Shown piece by piece: positions 1 to 8,840 of a stretch of DNA of 57,095 nt. The notes beneath the pieces are model-generated. The model worked only from the letters and a program-made list of their open reading frames with translations. It did no database searches and had not been told where the DNA came from. The DNA lies in the NCBI RefSeq assembly GCF_025642745.1, contig NZ_JANZKP010000020.1, positions 1-57,095 on the forward strand, given 5' to 3'. The stretch is from Cellulomonas sp. RIT-PI-Y (GTDB lineage: Bacteria > Actinomycetota > Actinomycetes > Actinomycetales > Cellulomonadaceae). A program made the translations under genes and the position numbers. The first letter of the stretch is position 1, and every line of letters begins with the position of its first letter.

Positions 1-1662
1 ACCGCCCGGGTCCGCGCCGTCTCCGGCCCCCGGATCGCGGACCTGGTGCTCGCCGCCCTCCGCCGCACCCTCACCGACACCCTGACGACGGCCGACGACG
101 GCACCGCCTTCGTGATCACCGGCGACATCCCGGCGATGTGGCTGCGCGACTCCACCACCCAGCTCACCCCGTACCTGCGGTTCGTCGCCGACTGCCCGCC
201 GCTCGCCGACCTGGTCGCCGCCGTGGTGCGGCGCCAGATGGCCTGCCTCGACCACGACCCCTACGCCAACGCGTTCAACGACGGCCCGACCGGCGCGCAC
301 TACGACCCCGACGACGTCTGCGACGACCCGCACGTCTGGGAGCAGAAGTACGAGGTCGACTCCCTCGCCTACCCGGTCACCCTCGCGCACCGGCTCTGGC
401 GGGAGACCGGCCGCACCGACCACCTGGACCACCGCACCCACCGCGTGCTGGCCACCGTCGTCCACCAGCTCCGGGTCGAGCAGCACCACGACGACTCGGC
501 CTACCGGTTCGCCCGCGCGGGCGCCAAGCCCACCGAGACCCTGGCCCGGGACGGCCGCGGCACGCCGGTCGCCGTCACCGGCATGACCTGGTCCGGCTTC
601 CGCCCCTCGGACGACGCCTGCACCTACGGCTACAACGTCCCGGCCAACCTGTTCGCCGCGCAGGCCCTGCTCGCCGTCGCCGACCTCGCCCGGGACGTCT
701 ACGCCGACACCGACCTGGCCGCCGACGCCCGTGCCCTGTCCCGGGAACTGGTCGACGCCGTGCACGCCCACGGCACCGTGCCGAGCACCGACGGCGGACA
801 CCCGATCTACGCCTACGAGGTCGACGGCCTCGGCCACGCCCTGTGCATGGACGACGCCAACACCCCGTCCCTGCTCTCCCTGCCGCTGATCGCCCCGGAC
901 GTCGTCGACCACGACATCTGGCGCACCACCCGCCGGTTCGTGCTCAGCCCCGCCAACCCCTACTACTTCTCCGGCAGCCACGCCGCCGGGATCGGCAGCC
1001 CGCACACCCGTCCCGGCCGGATCTGGCCGATCGCGCTCGCCGTTGAGGGTCTCACCGCCACCCCCGCCGACCGCGTGCGCCTGCTGCGACTGATCGCCGA
1101 CACCGATGGCGGCACCGGCCGGGTGCATGAGAGCTTCGACCCGTCCGACCCGACCGTGTTCTCCCGCCCCTGGTTCTCCTGGGCGGACTCGATGTTCTGC
1201 GAACTCGCCCTCACCGTCGCCGACGACGCCCGACCGCACCACACTGGAGAGACCCCGATGAGCACCAAGACCGCCGTGTCCACCCCGCACGCCCCGGCCC
1301 CCGCGCACACCTTCCACCAGGGCGTCCGCACCGGCCCGTTCGTCCAGGTCTCCGGCCAGGGTCCGGTCGACCCCACCACCGGCGAGTACCTCCACCCCGG
1401 CGACGTCGCCGCGCAGACCACCCGCACCCTGGAGAACGTCCGCGCCATCGTCGAGGCCTCCGGCGCCAGCTTCGACGACGTGGTGATGCTCCGTGTCTAC
1501 CTGACCACCCGGGACGACTTCGCCGCGATGAACGACGCCTACGGTGCCTTCGTCCAGGAGCACTGCCCGAGCGGGGTGCTGCCGAGCCGGACCACCGTGA
1601 TGGTGGAGCTGCCGCGCGAGGAGATGCTGGTGGAGATCGACGCGTTCGCGATCACCGGCTGA
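1..1662 (+). CDS. Glycoside hydrolase family 125 (exo-alpha-mannosidase-like) fused in frame to a RidA domain; 5' end outside window
   Basis: The reading frame is open from base 1, so the start codon lies upstream. The first ~415 codons match the GH125 family (metal-independent exo-alpha-1,6-mannosidases, six-hairpin fold): the GDIPAMWLRDSTTQ block (about 120-160), the QKYEVDSLAYP block, MTWSGFRPSDDACTYGYNVPANL with the likely general-acid Asp (about 585-650), and GRVHESF with the likely base Glu (about 1120). The family normally ends near PWFSWADSMFCEL, reached at about 1210. Instead of a stop, about 15 further codons lead into a complete RidA domain ending at 1662. No stop separates them, so the gene reads as one polypeptide, though an internal ribosome site sits before the RidA ATG. 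Family calls are confident; the fusion's physiological reality is not. Confidence 0.85.
   Translation, partial: TARVRAVSGPRIADLVLAALRRTLTDTLTTADDGTAFVITGDIPAMWLRDSTTQLTPYLRFVADCPPLADLVAAVVRRQMACLDHDPYANAFNDGPTGAHYDPDDVCDDPHVWEQKYEVDSLAYPVTLAHRLWRETGRTDHLDHRTHRVLATVVHQLRVEQHHDDSAYRFARAGAKPTETLARDGRGTPVAVTGMTWSGFRPSDDACTYGYNVPANLFAAQALLAVADLARDVYADTDLAADARALSRELVDAVHAHGTVPSTDGGHPIYAYEVDGLGHALCMDDANTPSLLSLPLIAPDVVDHDIWRTTRRFVLSPANPYYFSGSHAAGIGSPHTRPGRIWPIALAVEGLTATPADRVRLLRLIADTDGGTGRVHESFDPSDPTVFSRPWFSWADSMFCELALTVADDARPHHTGETPMSTKTAVSTPHAPAPAHTFHQGVRTGPFVQVSGQGPVDPTTGEYLHPGDVAAQTTRTLENVRAIVEASGASFDDVVMLRVYLTTRDDFAAMNDAYGAFVQEHCPSGVLPSRTTVMVELPREEMLVEIDAFAITG
1258..1662 (+). CDS. RidA (YjgF/YER057c/UK114) enamine/imine deaminase module, possibly also translated from its own start
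   Basis: RidA hydrolyses reactive 2-aminoacrylate and related imines released by PLP enzymes. From the ATG at 1258 there are 134 residues, a full family length. The PSRTTVMVELP segment near residue 110 carries the Arg that binds the substrate carboxylate in RidA (Arg105 in E. coli), so the domain looks active rather than a structural remnant. A GGAGAG purine run sits 6 nt before the ATG, good spacing for independent initiation, although the frame is continuous with the GH125 domain upstream. It could therefore be the C-terminal domain of a fusion, a separate product, or both. It is listed separately so that it is not lost inside the hydrolase. Confidence 0.6.
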   Translation: MSTKTAVSTPHAPAPAHTFHQGVRTGPFVQVSGQGPVDPTTGEYLHPGDVAAQTTRTLENVRAIVEASGASFDDVVMLRVYLTTRDDFAAMNDAYGAFVQEHCPSGVLPSRTTVMVELPREEMLVEIDAFAITG

Positions 1663-1683
1663 CCCCGGTCCGGCGGGATCCGG

Positions 1684-2670
1684 TCAGCCGTCCGCCGGGA
1701 ACCGGATCCCCGCCGCCAGCCGCGCCGCGGTCTGCACCCGGCTGACCGCCAGGCTGTCCGCCAGCCACGCCGCTCCGGTCAGCCGGTCGTCGTCGGCGAT
1801 CACCGAGCCGAACGCCCGGAACTCGATCGCCAACCGGTCCGCCGCGCCCCCGTCGTCGAAGGTCTCGACGGTGCCGTCGTTCAGCTCCAGCCGGACCTCG
1901 CCCACCAGGTTCGGCGACAGCGCGGTGGTGATCCGTCCGGCCGTGCCCTGGATCAGCCCGCCCTGCGGACCCGCGGAGTCCTTGGCCGCCGTGCAGGTGG
2001 CCACGAACGTCGGGTAGCGCAGCACCAGCACCCCGCTGGTGTCGATCCCGCGCTCGACGTTCGGCGTGTAGACCGCCGACTCCGGCTCGCCGAACAGCCC
2101 GAGCACGAAGTGCAGGTTGTACAGCCCCAGGTCCATCAGCGCGCCCCCGGACTGCGCCGGGTCGAAGGCGGGTAGCACCTCCCCGGAGCGGAAGGCGTCG
2201 TACCGCCGGGAGTACTGGCTGTACTGGCTCTGCACCAGCTTCACGTCCCCGACCCGCGGCAGCCACTCCCGGACCTTGCCGTAGGTGCCCAGGTGCACGG
2301 TGGTGATCGCCTCGAACAGGAACAGTCCCCGCTCGGCCGCGAGCGCCGCCAGCTCCTCCGCCTCCGCGACGGTGCTGGTCATCGGCTTCTCCACGATGAC
2401 GTGCAGCCCACGCTCCAGCGCATCGCGGGCGTAGACCACGTGCGCGACGTTCGGCACCGCGACGTAGACGGTGTCGATCCCGGAGCCGAACAACTCGTCG
2501 ACGCTGTCGGTGACCAGGCCGACCCCGGTCCGGGCGGCCAGCTCGCGGGCGTTCTCCAACGACCGCGGCCGGGCCAGCAGGCCGACGACCTCCAGCCCCT
2601 CGATCCGCGGAGCGGCGTGCTCCAGGAACTCCGCCACCATGGCGCCCGCACCGACGATCCCGAGTCTCAT
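1684..2670 (-). CDS. Gfo/Idh/MocA family NAD(P)-dependent oxidoreductase
   Basis: 328 residues. The N-terminal Rossmann fold has GIVGAGAM at about residues 4-11, and the family signature EKP lies in HVIVEKPMTS at about 90-99, where the Lys is catalytic. The C-terminal half is the alpha/beta substrate-binding domain (QSQYSQYSRRYDAF, GGALMDLGLYNLHF). These enzymes oxidise or reduce sugars, inositols or related diols; the substrate cannot be read from sequence. It converges on the GH125-RidA gene with a 21-base gap and diverges from the GlxA-type regulator at 2706. A sugar-related job is plausible given the mannosidase next door, but that is inference. Confidence 0.85.
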   Translation of the reverse strand: MRLGIVGAGAMVAEFLEHAAPRIEGLEVVGLLARPRSLENARELAARTGVGLVTDSVDELFGSGIDTVYVAVPNVAHVVYARDALERGLHVIVEKPMTSTVAEAEELAALAAERGLFLFEAITTVHLGTYGKVREWLPRVGDVKLVQSQYSQYSRRYDAFRSGEVLPAFDPAQSGGALMDLGLYNLHFVLGLFGEPESAVYTPNVERGIDTSGVLVLRYPTFVATCTAAKDSAGPQGGLIQGTAGRITTALSPNLVGEVRLELNDGTVETFDDGGAADRLAIEFRAFGSVIADDDRLTGAAWLADSLAVSRVQTAARLAAGIRFPADG

Positions 2671-2705
2671 GGGGGCAGTATCCCCCGGCGTCCTACCCTG
2701 GCCGG

Positions 2706-3662
2706 GTGGCCGACACCCGACTGAGACGCGTCGCCGTCCTCGTCCTGGAGGGCGCCAAGCCGATGGACGTCGGCATCCCGGCCCAGGTGTTCACCCGGCG
2801 CCCGAGCATGCCCTACGAGGTCCGGGTCTGCGGCCCCGCCCCCGGGCTGGTGCGCGGCGGCGACGGCCTGTCGTACCACGTCGCCCATGGCCTGGACGCG
2901 CTGGAGTGGGCGGACATCGTCTTCGTCCCCGGCTACCGCACCCCGGACCGCGAGGACCCGCCACCCGCCGTCGTCGCCGCCCTGGTCGCGGCGCACCACC
3001 GCGGCGCGGACCTGGCCGCGATCTCCACCGGAGCCTTCGCCCTGGCCGCCACCGGCCTGCTCGACGGCCTCCGCGCCACCACGCACTGGCACTACACCCG
3101 GGTGTTCGCCGCGCGGCACCCCCGGATCACCGTGGACGAGAACGTCCTGTTCGTCGACGAGGGCCGGCTCCTGACCTCAGCGGGCGCCGCCTCCGGGCTC
3201 GACCTGTGCCTGCACATCATCCGCCGGGACCTCGGCATCGCCCCGGCCAACCACGCCGCCCGCCGCCTGGTCGCCGCCCCGTACCGCAGCGGCGGCCAGG
3301 CCCAGTACGTCCCCCGCCAGATCCCCGAGCAGCTCGGCGAGCGCTTCGCCGCCACCCGGGAGTGGGCCATGCATCACCTGGACGACCCGCTGACCCTGGA
3401 CGCCCTGGCCCGGCACGCCGCGGTCTCGCCCCGGACGTTCTCCCGGCGATTCGTCGAGGACTCCGGCTACACCCCGATGGAATGGGTGCTGCGCGCCCGG
3501 ATCGACGTCGCCCGCGAACTCCTCGAACGCTCCGAACGGTCGGTCGAGCAGATCGCCGCCGACGTCGGGCTCGGCTCCGGCGCGAACCTGCGGCGGCACT
3601 TCCACCGCGTCCTGCGCACCACGCCGAGCGAGTACCGCCGCACGTTCTCCCGCGGCGAGTAG
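2706..3662 (+). CDS. GlxA/FtrA-type transcriptional regulator (DJ-1/PfpI domain + AraC HTH)
   Basis: 318 residues from a GTG. Residues about 8-180 form a DJ-1/PfpI-like amidase fold (VAVLVLEGAKPMDVGIPAQVF; AISTGAFALAATGLL, in which the usual nucleophile Cys of the elbow is replaced by Thr). Residues about 215-315 are a double AraC/XylS helix-turn-helix (LTLDALARHAAVSPRTFSRRF, SVEQIAADVGLGSGANLRRHF). Such proteins are cytoplasmic DNA-binding regulators that sense small metabolites through a non-catalytic DJ-1 domain. It is divergent from the oxidoreductase at 1684-2670 with only 35 bp between starts, so that gene is its most likely target. Confidence 0.88.
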   Translation: MADTRLRRVAVLVLEGAKPMDVGIPAQVFTRRPSMPYEVRVCGPAPGLVRGGDGLSYHVAHGLDALEWADIVFVPGYRTPDREDPPPAVVAALVAAHHRGADLAAISTGAFALAATGLLDGLRATTHWHYTRVFAARHPRITVDENVLFVDEGRLLTSAGAASGLDLCLHIIRRDLGIAPANHAARRLVAAPYRSGGQAQYVPRQIPEQLGERFAATREWAMHHLDDPLTLDALARHAAVSPRTFSRRFVEDSGYTPMEWVLRARIDVARELLERSERSVEQIAADVGLGSGANLRRHFHRVLRTTPSEYRRTFSRGE

Positions 3663-3663
3663 C

Positions 3664-3698
3664 TGGCCGGATCCTCACGGACCGTGGCGCTCCGGCCA
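3664..3698 (+). terminator. Hairpin just after the GlxA-type regulator gene
   Basis: TGGCCGGA (3664-3671) pairs with TCCGGCCA (3691-3698), and CACGG/CCGTG can form an inner helix. There is no U tract, so it is a terminator candidate only by position, directly after the stop codon at 3662. Confidence 0.35.
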
Positions 3699-3764
3699 CT
3701 GTCGAGCCGGTTCGCGGCCGACGACTCTGGTGGAACATTCAACCGCCACCACCGGGAGACGACC

Positions 3765-4769
3765 ATGACCCGCATCGCCATCAACGGTTTCGGACGCATC
3801 GGCCGCAACGTCCTGCGCGCCCTCCTCGAGCGCGACAGCGCGCTGGAGGTCGTCGCCGTCAACGACCTCACGGCCCCCGACGCCCTGGCCCGACTGCTCG
3901 CCTTCGACTCCACCGCCGGTCGCCTCGGCCGCGCGGTCGAGGTCGACGGCGACACCCTGGTCGTCGACGGGCGCCGCATCACGGTCCTGGCCGAGCGCGA
4001 ACCGGCACAGCTGCCGTGGGCGGCCCTCGACATCGACATCGTCCTGGAGTCCACCGGACGGTTCGCCGGCGCTGCGGCCGCCCGCGCCCACCTGGACGCC
4101 GGGGCCCGCACCGTCCTGGTCGGCGCGCCCTCCGACGGCGCGGACGTCACCCTCGCCTACGGCGTCAACACCGACGCCTACGACCCCGCCGTGCACACCC
4201 TGATCTCCAACGCCTCGTGCACGACCAACGCCCTGGCCCCGCTCGCCCAGGTGCTCGACCAGCTGGCCGGGATCGAGCACGCCTTCATGACCACCGTCCA
4301 CGCCTACACCCAGGAGCAGAACCTCCAGGACGGCCCGCACCGCGACCCGCGCCGCGCCCGCGCCGCCGCTCTCAACATCGCCCCGACCACCACCGGCGCC
4401 GCCAAGGCCATCGGCCTGGTCCTCCCCCAGCTCGACGGCCGCCTGTCCGGCGACTCCATCCGCGTCCCGGTCCCGGTCGGCTCCCTGGTCGAGCTCAACG
4501 CCACCGTCACCCGCGACGTCACCCGCGACGACGTGCTCGCCGCCTACCGCGCCGCCGCCGACGGGCCGCTCGCCGGGGTGCTGGAGTACTCGGAGGACTT
4601 CCTGGTCTCCTCGGACATCACCGGGAACCCCGCGTCGTCGGTGTTCGACTCGCTGCTGACCCGGGTTGACGGCCGGCACGTGAAGGTCGTGGCCTGGTAC
4701 GACAACGAGTGGGGATTCTCGAACCGGGTGGTGGACACGCTGGAGCTGATCGGGCGGTCGCAGGGCTGA
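3765..4769 (+). CDS. gap: Glyceraldehyde-3-phosphate dehydrogenase, type I
   Basis: Catalyses oxidative phosphorylation of glyceraldehyde-3-phosphate in glycolysis. The start is the ATG at 3765 (GGGAGAC upstream), giving 334 residues beginning MTRIAINGFGRIGRN, the conserved NAD-binding start; an in-frame ATG at 3684 would add 27 unconserved residues. The catalytic Cys is in SNASCTTN at about residue 152, and the partner His is in TTVHAYTQEQ. The C-terminal WYDNEWGFSNRVVDTLEL motif is intact. It stands alone, followed by a strong hairpin at 4878-4907 and then the tRNA gene on the other strand. The family often has several paralogues in actinobacteria, so this need not be the only copy. Confidence 0.93.
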   Translation: MTRIAINGFGRIGRNVLRALLERDSALEVVAVNDLTAPDALARLLAFDSTAGRLGRAVEVDGDTLVVDGRRITVLAEREPAQLPWAALDIDIVLESTGRFAGAAAARAHLDAGARTVLVGAPSDGADVTLAYGVNTDAYDPAVHTLISNASCTTNALAPLAQVLDQLAGIEHAFMTTVHAYTQEQNLQDGPHRDPRRARAAALNIAPTTTGAAKAIGLVLPQLDGRLSGDSIRVPVPVGSLVELNATVTRDVTRDDVLAAYRAAADGPLAGVLEYSEDFLVSSDITGNPASSVFDSLLTRVDGRHVKVVAWYDNEWGFSNRVVDTLELIGRSQG

Positions 4770-4877
4770 ACGGCGCGACCACTCGTCCGCCGATGACGAC
4801 GCCCGCTCTGCTCGGTCTGCGGCGCAGCGCAGGTGACCACGTGCAGCCGCGTGGAGCTCACGGGCGCGGCGAACGGC

Positions 4878-4907
4878 AAAGGCCCGGACCACCTGGTCCG
4901 GGCCTTC
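4878..4907 (+). terminator. Intrinsic-type terminator hairpin after gap, facing the tRNA gene
   Basis: AAGGCCCGGACC (4879-4890) and GGTCCGGGCCTT (4895-4906) form a perfect 12-bp stem with a 4-nt loop. It sits between the convergent gap and tRNA genes and, with A-rich and T-rich outer bases, could act in both directions. Confidence 0.7.
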
Positions 4908-4932
4908 GTCACCGATCTGCATCGGCACTGTG

Positions 4933-5006
4933 TAGCGGGGGCAGGATTTGAACCTGCGACCTCTGGGTTATGAGCCCAGCGAGCTACCGAGCTGCTCCAC
5001 CCCGCG
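4933..5006 (-). tRNA. tRNA-Met (CAT), initiator type (fMet)
   Basis: Read on the minus strand, the 74 bases fold as a cloverleaf. The anticodon loop is CTCATAA, closed by GGG/CCC, the three consecutive G-C pairs diagnostic of initiator tRNA. The first base (C at 5006) faces T at 4934, so the 1-72 pair is open, another initiator hallmark. The T arm reads GCAGG-TTCAAAT-CCTGC and the discriminator is A. The 3' CCA is not encoded (ACA follows), so it must be added post-transcriptionally. Confidence 0.95.
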
Positions 5007-5075
5007 TCGGTGAATAGAACACTACGCGAGTCCGACCGAACGGCCAAATCCGCACGGCGTGCGCTGGCTCACACA

Positions 5076-5113
5076 CGACGACGCCCGGCCCTCACAGGGA
5101 CCGGGCGTCGTCG
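5076..5113 (-). terminator. Strong hairpin terminator after the UPF0182 gene
   Basis: CGACGACGCCCGG (5076-5088) and CCGGGCGTCGTCG (5101-5113) form a perfect 13-bp stem; CCCT/AGGG in the loop can extend it. It begins 9 bases past the UPF0182 stop codon. Its arms are nearly the same as those of the hairpin after folD at 48995-49043. Confidence 0.7.
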
Positions 5114-5121
5114 GTGCTGGG

Positions 5122-8100
5122 TCAGCCCCCGGAGGACTCGGTGTCCGCCGCGATCGCGTCCTCCAGCGCCTGCTGCAGCCGCTCCTGCGCGTCGCCGTAG
5201 GCAGCGAAGTCGCCGTTGGCCAGCGCCTCCTGCCCCTCGGTGAGCGCCTGCTCGGCCCGGTTCAGCGCGTCGGTGCGACGGGTGGTCGCGTCGCCGCTCG
5301 GGGTGCTGGTGGCGTCCGGGTCCGGGGTCGCCGTGGCGTCCGGGTCGGGAGTCTCGCCGGCCGACCCGTCGCCGGTGTCGTCGCCGGCATCGGGTTCGAC
5401 GATCTCGTTCCCGGCGTCGCCGGCCTCGGTCCCGGAGTCGCCGCCGAACACCTGGTCCAGCGCCTCGTCCAGGGTGCTGGCGAAGCCGATCTCGTCACCG
5501 AAGGCGACCAGGACGCGCTGCAGCAGCGGGACCTGGGTGCCGCTGGACGCCTGGACGTACACCGGCTGGACGTAGAGCAGCCCGCCGCCGACCGGGAGGG
5601 TGAGCAGGTTGCCGCGGATCACCGAGGACCCGCCGCGTTCCAGGATGTTCAGCTCGTTGGAGACCGCGGGGGTCGAGCTGAAGTTGTTGTTCATCTGGTT
5701 CGGGCCGGGGATCGTCGAGTCGCGTGGCAGCTCGAGCAAGCGGATCTGGCCGTAGGTGTCGGCGGGATTGCCCGCCTCCGATCCTGCCTCGGCGTCGACC
5801 GCCACGTACCCGGTGAGCACGTCCCGGGCGCTTCCGCCGGACGGGATGTAGGTGCTCATCAGGGAGAAGCTGGCCGCGTCCTGACCGGGCATCTGCAGGG
5901 TCAGGTAGTACGGCGGCTGGGCGACGCCCGCGGACTCCCCGGCGGTCGGGTCGTTCGGGGTGCGCCAGAAGTCCGACCCGGTGAAGAAGGTGTTCGGGTC
6001 GGTCACGTGGTACTGCCCGAGCAGGGTGCGCTGCACCTTGAACAGGTCCTCCGGGTACCGGATGTGGCTCATCAGGTCGGAGCTGATCTCGGAGGCCGGG
6101 GTCAGGGTGTTGTCGAAGACCTTGGCCCAGGTCTGCAGGACCGGGTCCTCGGTGTCCCAGGCGTACAGCGTGACGGTGCCGTCGTAGGCGTCCACGGTGG
6201 CCTTGACCGAGTTCCGGATGTAGTTGACCGTGCGCGGCTCCAGGGCCTGCACCGTGCTGGAGTTCTCGGTCAGGGCGTCGGTGGTGGCGTCCTCCAGGGA
6301 CTGCCGCGCGGCGTAGGGGTACTGGTCGGAGGTGGTGTACCCGTCGACCATCCACACCACCCGGCCGTCGACGACCGCGGGGTACACCCGGCCGTCGAGG
6401 GTCAGGTACGGGGCGACCTTCTGCACCCGCTCGACCGGGTCCCGGTCGTAGAGGATCTGGGACTCGCTGGTCACCCGGTCGGAGAACAGGATCTGCTCGG
6501 AGCCGAACTTGATCGAGTAGAGCAGCTTGGTCCAGAGGTTGGTGATCTCCGGGCCGGCCGAGACCTCGTCGGTGGGGAACGTCGTGCTGACCGCGCCGTT
6601 GGCCGCCTCGTCGCTCGGGTAGTCGAACTCCCAGCTGTCCGTGCCCTCGGGGGCGCCGACGATGGAGTAGTCCGGCGAGTTCTGGCCGAAGTAGATCCGC
6701 GGCTCGTACTCGCCCAGCTCACCGCTGGACGGGATACCGGACTCCCAGAAGTCGGGGGCGCCGGTGGAGGTGGTGGTGTTGCCGTAGGCGGCGACCACGC
6801 CGTAACCGTGGGTGTAGATCGTCGCGTCGGAGTTCCAGTTCCGCCGGTTGGCGTCCAGACCGTCCAGGTCGATCTCGCGGACCGCGATCACGGTGTCCCG
6901 GCTCTCGCCCTCGATCTCGTACCGGTCGACCGACAGGGTGTCGGCGAAGGAGTAGAAGCCGCGGATCTGCTCCAGCTGCCGGAACGACGGCGAGACCTCC
7001 TGCGGGTCGAGCAGGCGGATCGATGCGGTGGTGTCGGCGTCCTCGCGGAGCGCGCCCGGGGTGGCGTCGGTCTCGGCGTTGTAGGACTGGACGTCCACGT
7101 CCTCCAGGTTGTACGCGGCCAGGGTGGCGTCGATGTTGCGCTGGATGAACGGCGCCTCGGACTCCTGCTGGTTCGGGTTCACCTGGAACCGCTGCACGAC
7201 GGCCGGGTAGATCCCGCCGATCGCGACCGCGCCGACCACCATCACGCCGATGCCGAGGGCGGGGACCCGCCAGCTGCCGCGGATCGCGGTGAAGACGAAC
7301 ATCAGCGCGACGAGCACCGCGATCGCGGCCAGGATCTGCTTGGACGGGATGACCGCGTTGACGTCGGTGTAGGACGCCCCCTCGAACCGGTCGCCCTGGC
7401 TGGTGAGCACCGAGTACTGGTCCAGCCAGTAGTTCCCTGCGATGACCAGCATGAGCACGGCGCCGGTGATCGACAGCTGCACCCGGGCGGCCTTGGTGGT
7501 GCGCGGAGTGCCGTCGGACGGGCCGATCCGCAGGCCCCCGTACAGGTACTGGGTGACCAGACCGGCGATCCCGGCCAGCACGACGGTCGCCATGATGAAC
7601 GAGACCACGAACCGGATGCCGGGCAGCTGGAACAGGTAGAAGCCCAGGTCGATGCCGTACTGCGGGTCATCGGTGCCGACCGGGGTGGCGTTCAGCCAGA
7701 GCTGGACGGTGCTCCACTGCTGGGAGGCGGCCACACCGGCGAACAGGCCGAGCACCGCCGGGCCGACGATCACGACGACCTTGCGCAGCGGCTCGATGGC
7801 CTCCCGGTAGGAGTCCAGGCTGACCTGCTCGCGGTTGGACGGCGCGTAGATCGGCCGACTGCGGTACGCGACCGTGACCGAGATGAAGACGGCCGCGGCC
7901 ATCACCAGGAAACCGGCGGCGAACAGCGCCGTCCGGGTCCCCCACTCGGTCCACAGCACGGTCGCGAAGCCGAGCTGGTCGAACCACATCACCTCGGTCC
8001 AGAACTGGGCCATGAGCACCACGGCGAACACGATCACCAGCAGCACCAGCGCGGTGATCACCAGCGGGTTGCGGCGGCGGCGCGCGCCACCTCCGGCTGG

Positions 8101-8154
8101 CCGTGGGGGACGTGGCCCCTGCGGTCGAGAAGCGGACGGGTTGGCGAAGGCCAC
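5122..8154 (-). CDS. UPF0182 family integral membrane protein
   Basis: 1010 residues from a GTG with GAGGAA 5 nt upstream. After a short Pro/Arg-rich cytoplasmic start come about seven hydrophobic helices within the first ~330 residues (for example NPLVITALVLLVIVFAVVLM and ILAAIAVLVALMFVFTAI). A large region rich in Asp, Thr and Tyr follows, probably outside the membrane (LLDPQEVSPSFRQLEQIRGFY, YPEDLFKVQR), and then an acidic Asp/Thr/Pro tail and a final Ala/Gln/Glu helix. This is the actinobacterial UPF0182 architecture (M. tuberculosis Rv3193c is a relative, from memory); biochemical function is unknown. It is divergent from the PPA1309-like gene and followed by a hairpin terminator. Confidence 0.9.
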   Translation of the reverse strand: MAFANPSASRPQGPRPPRPAGGGARRRRNPLVITALVLLVIVFAVVLMAQFWTEVMWFDQLGFATVLWTEWGTRTALFAAGFLVMAAAVFISVTVAYRSRPIYAPSNREQVSLDSYREAIEPLRKVVVIVGPAVLGLFAGVAASQQWSTVQLWLNATPVGTDDPQYGIDLGFYLFQLPGIRFVVSFIMATVVLAGIAGLVTQYLYGGLRIGPSDGTPRTTKAARVQLSITGAVLMLVIAGNYWLDQYSVLTSQGDRFEGASYTDVNAVIPSKQILAAIAVLVALMFVFTAIRGSWRVPALGIGVMVVGAVAIGGIYPAVVQRFQVNPNQQESEAPFIQRNIDATLAAYNLEDVDVQSYNAETDATPGALREDADTTASIRLLDPQEVSPSFRQLEQIRGFYSFADTLSVDRYEIEGESRDTVIAVREIDLDGLDANRRNWNSDATIYTHGYGVVAAYGNTTTSTGAPDFWESGIPSSGELGEYEPRIYFGQNSPDYSIVGAPEGTDSWEFDYPSDEAANGAVSTTFPTDEVSAGPEITNLWTKLLYSIKFGSEQILFSDRVTSESQILYDRDPVERVQKVAPYLTLDGRVYPAVVDGRVVWMVDGYTTSDQYPYAARQSLEDATTDALTENSSTVQALEPRTVNYIRNSVKATVDAYDGTVTLYAWDTEDPVLQTWAKVFDNTLTPASEISSDLMSHIRYPEDLFKVQRTLLGQYHVTDPNTFFTGSDFWRTPNDPTAGESAGVAQPPYYLTLQMPGQDAASFSLMSTYIPSGGSARDVLTGYVAVDAEAGSEAGNPADTYGQIRLLELPRDSTIPGPNQMNNNFSSTPAVSNELNILERGGSSVIRGNLLTLPVGGGLLYVQPVYVQASSGTQVPLLQRVLVAFGDEIGFASTLDEALDQVFGGDSGTEAGDAGNEIVEPDAGDDTGDGSAGETPDPDATATPDPDATSTPSGDATTRRTDALNRAEQALTEGQEALANGDFAAYGDAQERLQQALEDAIAADTESSGG

Positions 8155-8269
8155 GGTGGTTCCTCGTCGTCGGCGAACGGGTCAGGCGCATCACGCCCTG
8201 TGCGGGTCAACGTGCCAGGTGATCCACAGGTTCCCACAGGTCCCGTCCAGCGGTGCGAGGATGCTGCCC

Positions 8270-8827
8270 GTGACTGAGACGACCGCTGCGACCGACCCCA
8301 CCGCCACCCCGCTCGCCCAGGCGGTGGTGGAGATCGAACGCCATGTGGCGACCGGCGGCTGGGACGGCCCGGTCCGGGTCTTCGCCCTGGTCCGCACCGC
8401 GAGCGCCCTGGACGCCGAGCCCGCGCTCGCCCAGCAGCTGCCGCCGGAGGTGCTGGCCGCCGCGGCCGCCGAGCCGGGGCACCTGACCTCGGTGGAGCAG
8501 GAGGGGCTGCCCGCCTCGGACGACCTGGAGGGCCTGCTCGGTGCGATCGCCTGGCCGTCCACCGTCGACGGTGCCGCGGTCACCGTCGAGCGGGTCGTGC
8601 TCCCGCCGGAGGCCGAGGACTCGCTGCCCGAGGACCCGCAGCAGGCGTTGGACGCGCTGATGGCCCACCCGGACCGCCAGGACGTGCGCCTGGCGGTGGG
8701 CGTGCTGCGGGACGGGTCGGCCTGGTGCGCGATCCGGCAGCGGTCGATGGACGCGGATCAGGCCGTGGGCCAGGGACCGGACGCGGTGCCCGGTCTGATC
8801 GAGGCGTTGCGGGCGACGCTGGCCTGA
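8270..8827 (+). CDS. PPA1309-family conserved actinobacterial protein of unknown function
   Basis: 185 residues from the GTG at 8270, chosen because GCGAGG lies 9 nt upstream; an ATG at 8261 directly abuts that purine run and would be poorly spaced. The sequence is soluble and acidic, with the pattern LAQAVVEIERHVATGGWDGP near the start and VRLAVGVLRDGSAWCAIR near residue 145, which I recognise as the PPA1309 family beside UPF0182 genes in actinobacteria. No catalytic motif is apparent. It lies divergent from the UPF0182 gene and convergent with the PDZ protease, the usual context for this family, but no role is established. Confidence 0.75.
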   Translation: MTETTAATDPTATPLAQAVVEIERHVATGGWDGPVRVFALVRTASALDAEPALAQQLPPEVLAAAAAEPGHLTSVEQEGLPASDDLEGLLGAIAWPSTVDGAAVTVERVVLPPEAEDSLPEDPQQALDALMAHPDRQDVRLAVGVLRDGSAWCAIRQRSMDADQAVGQGPDAVPGLIEALRATLA

Positions 8828-8840
8828 GCCCGGGGCGGCC

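Noticed and set aside
3684..3764. Longer gap start at 3684
   Set aside because: It adds 27 residues before the universally conserved MTRIAINGFGRIGR start; the ATG at 3765 has a purine-rich ribosome site.
5059..8277. Plus-strand open frame across the UPF0182 gene
   Set aside because: The minus-strand protein has membrane helices and a ribosome site; the plus product is compositionally biased (Val/Gly/Asp/Arg) with no recognisable fold.
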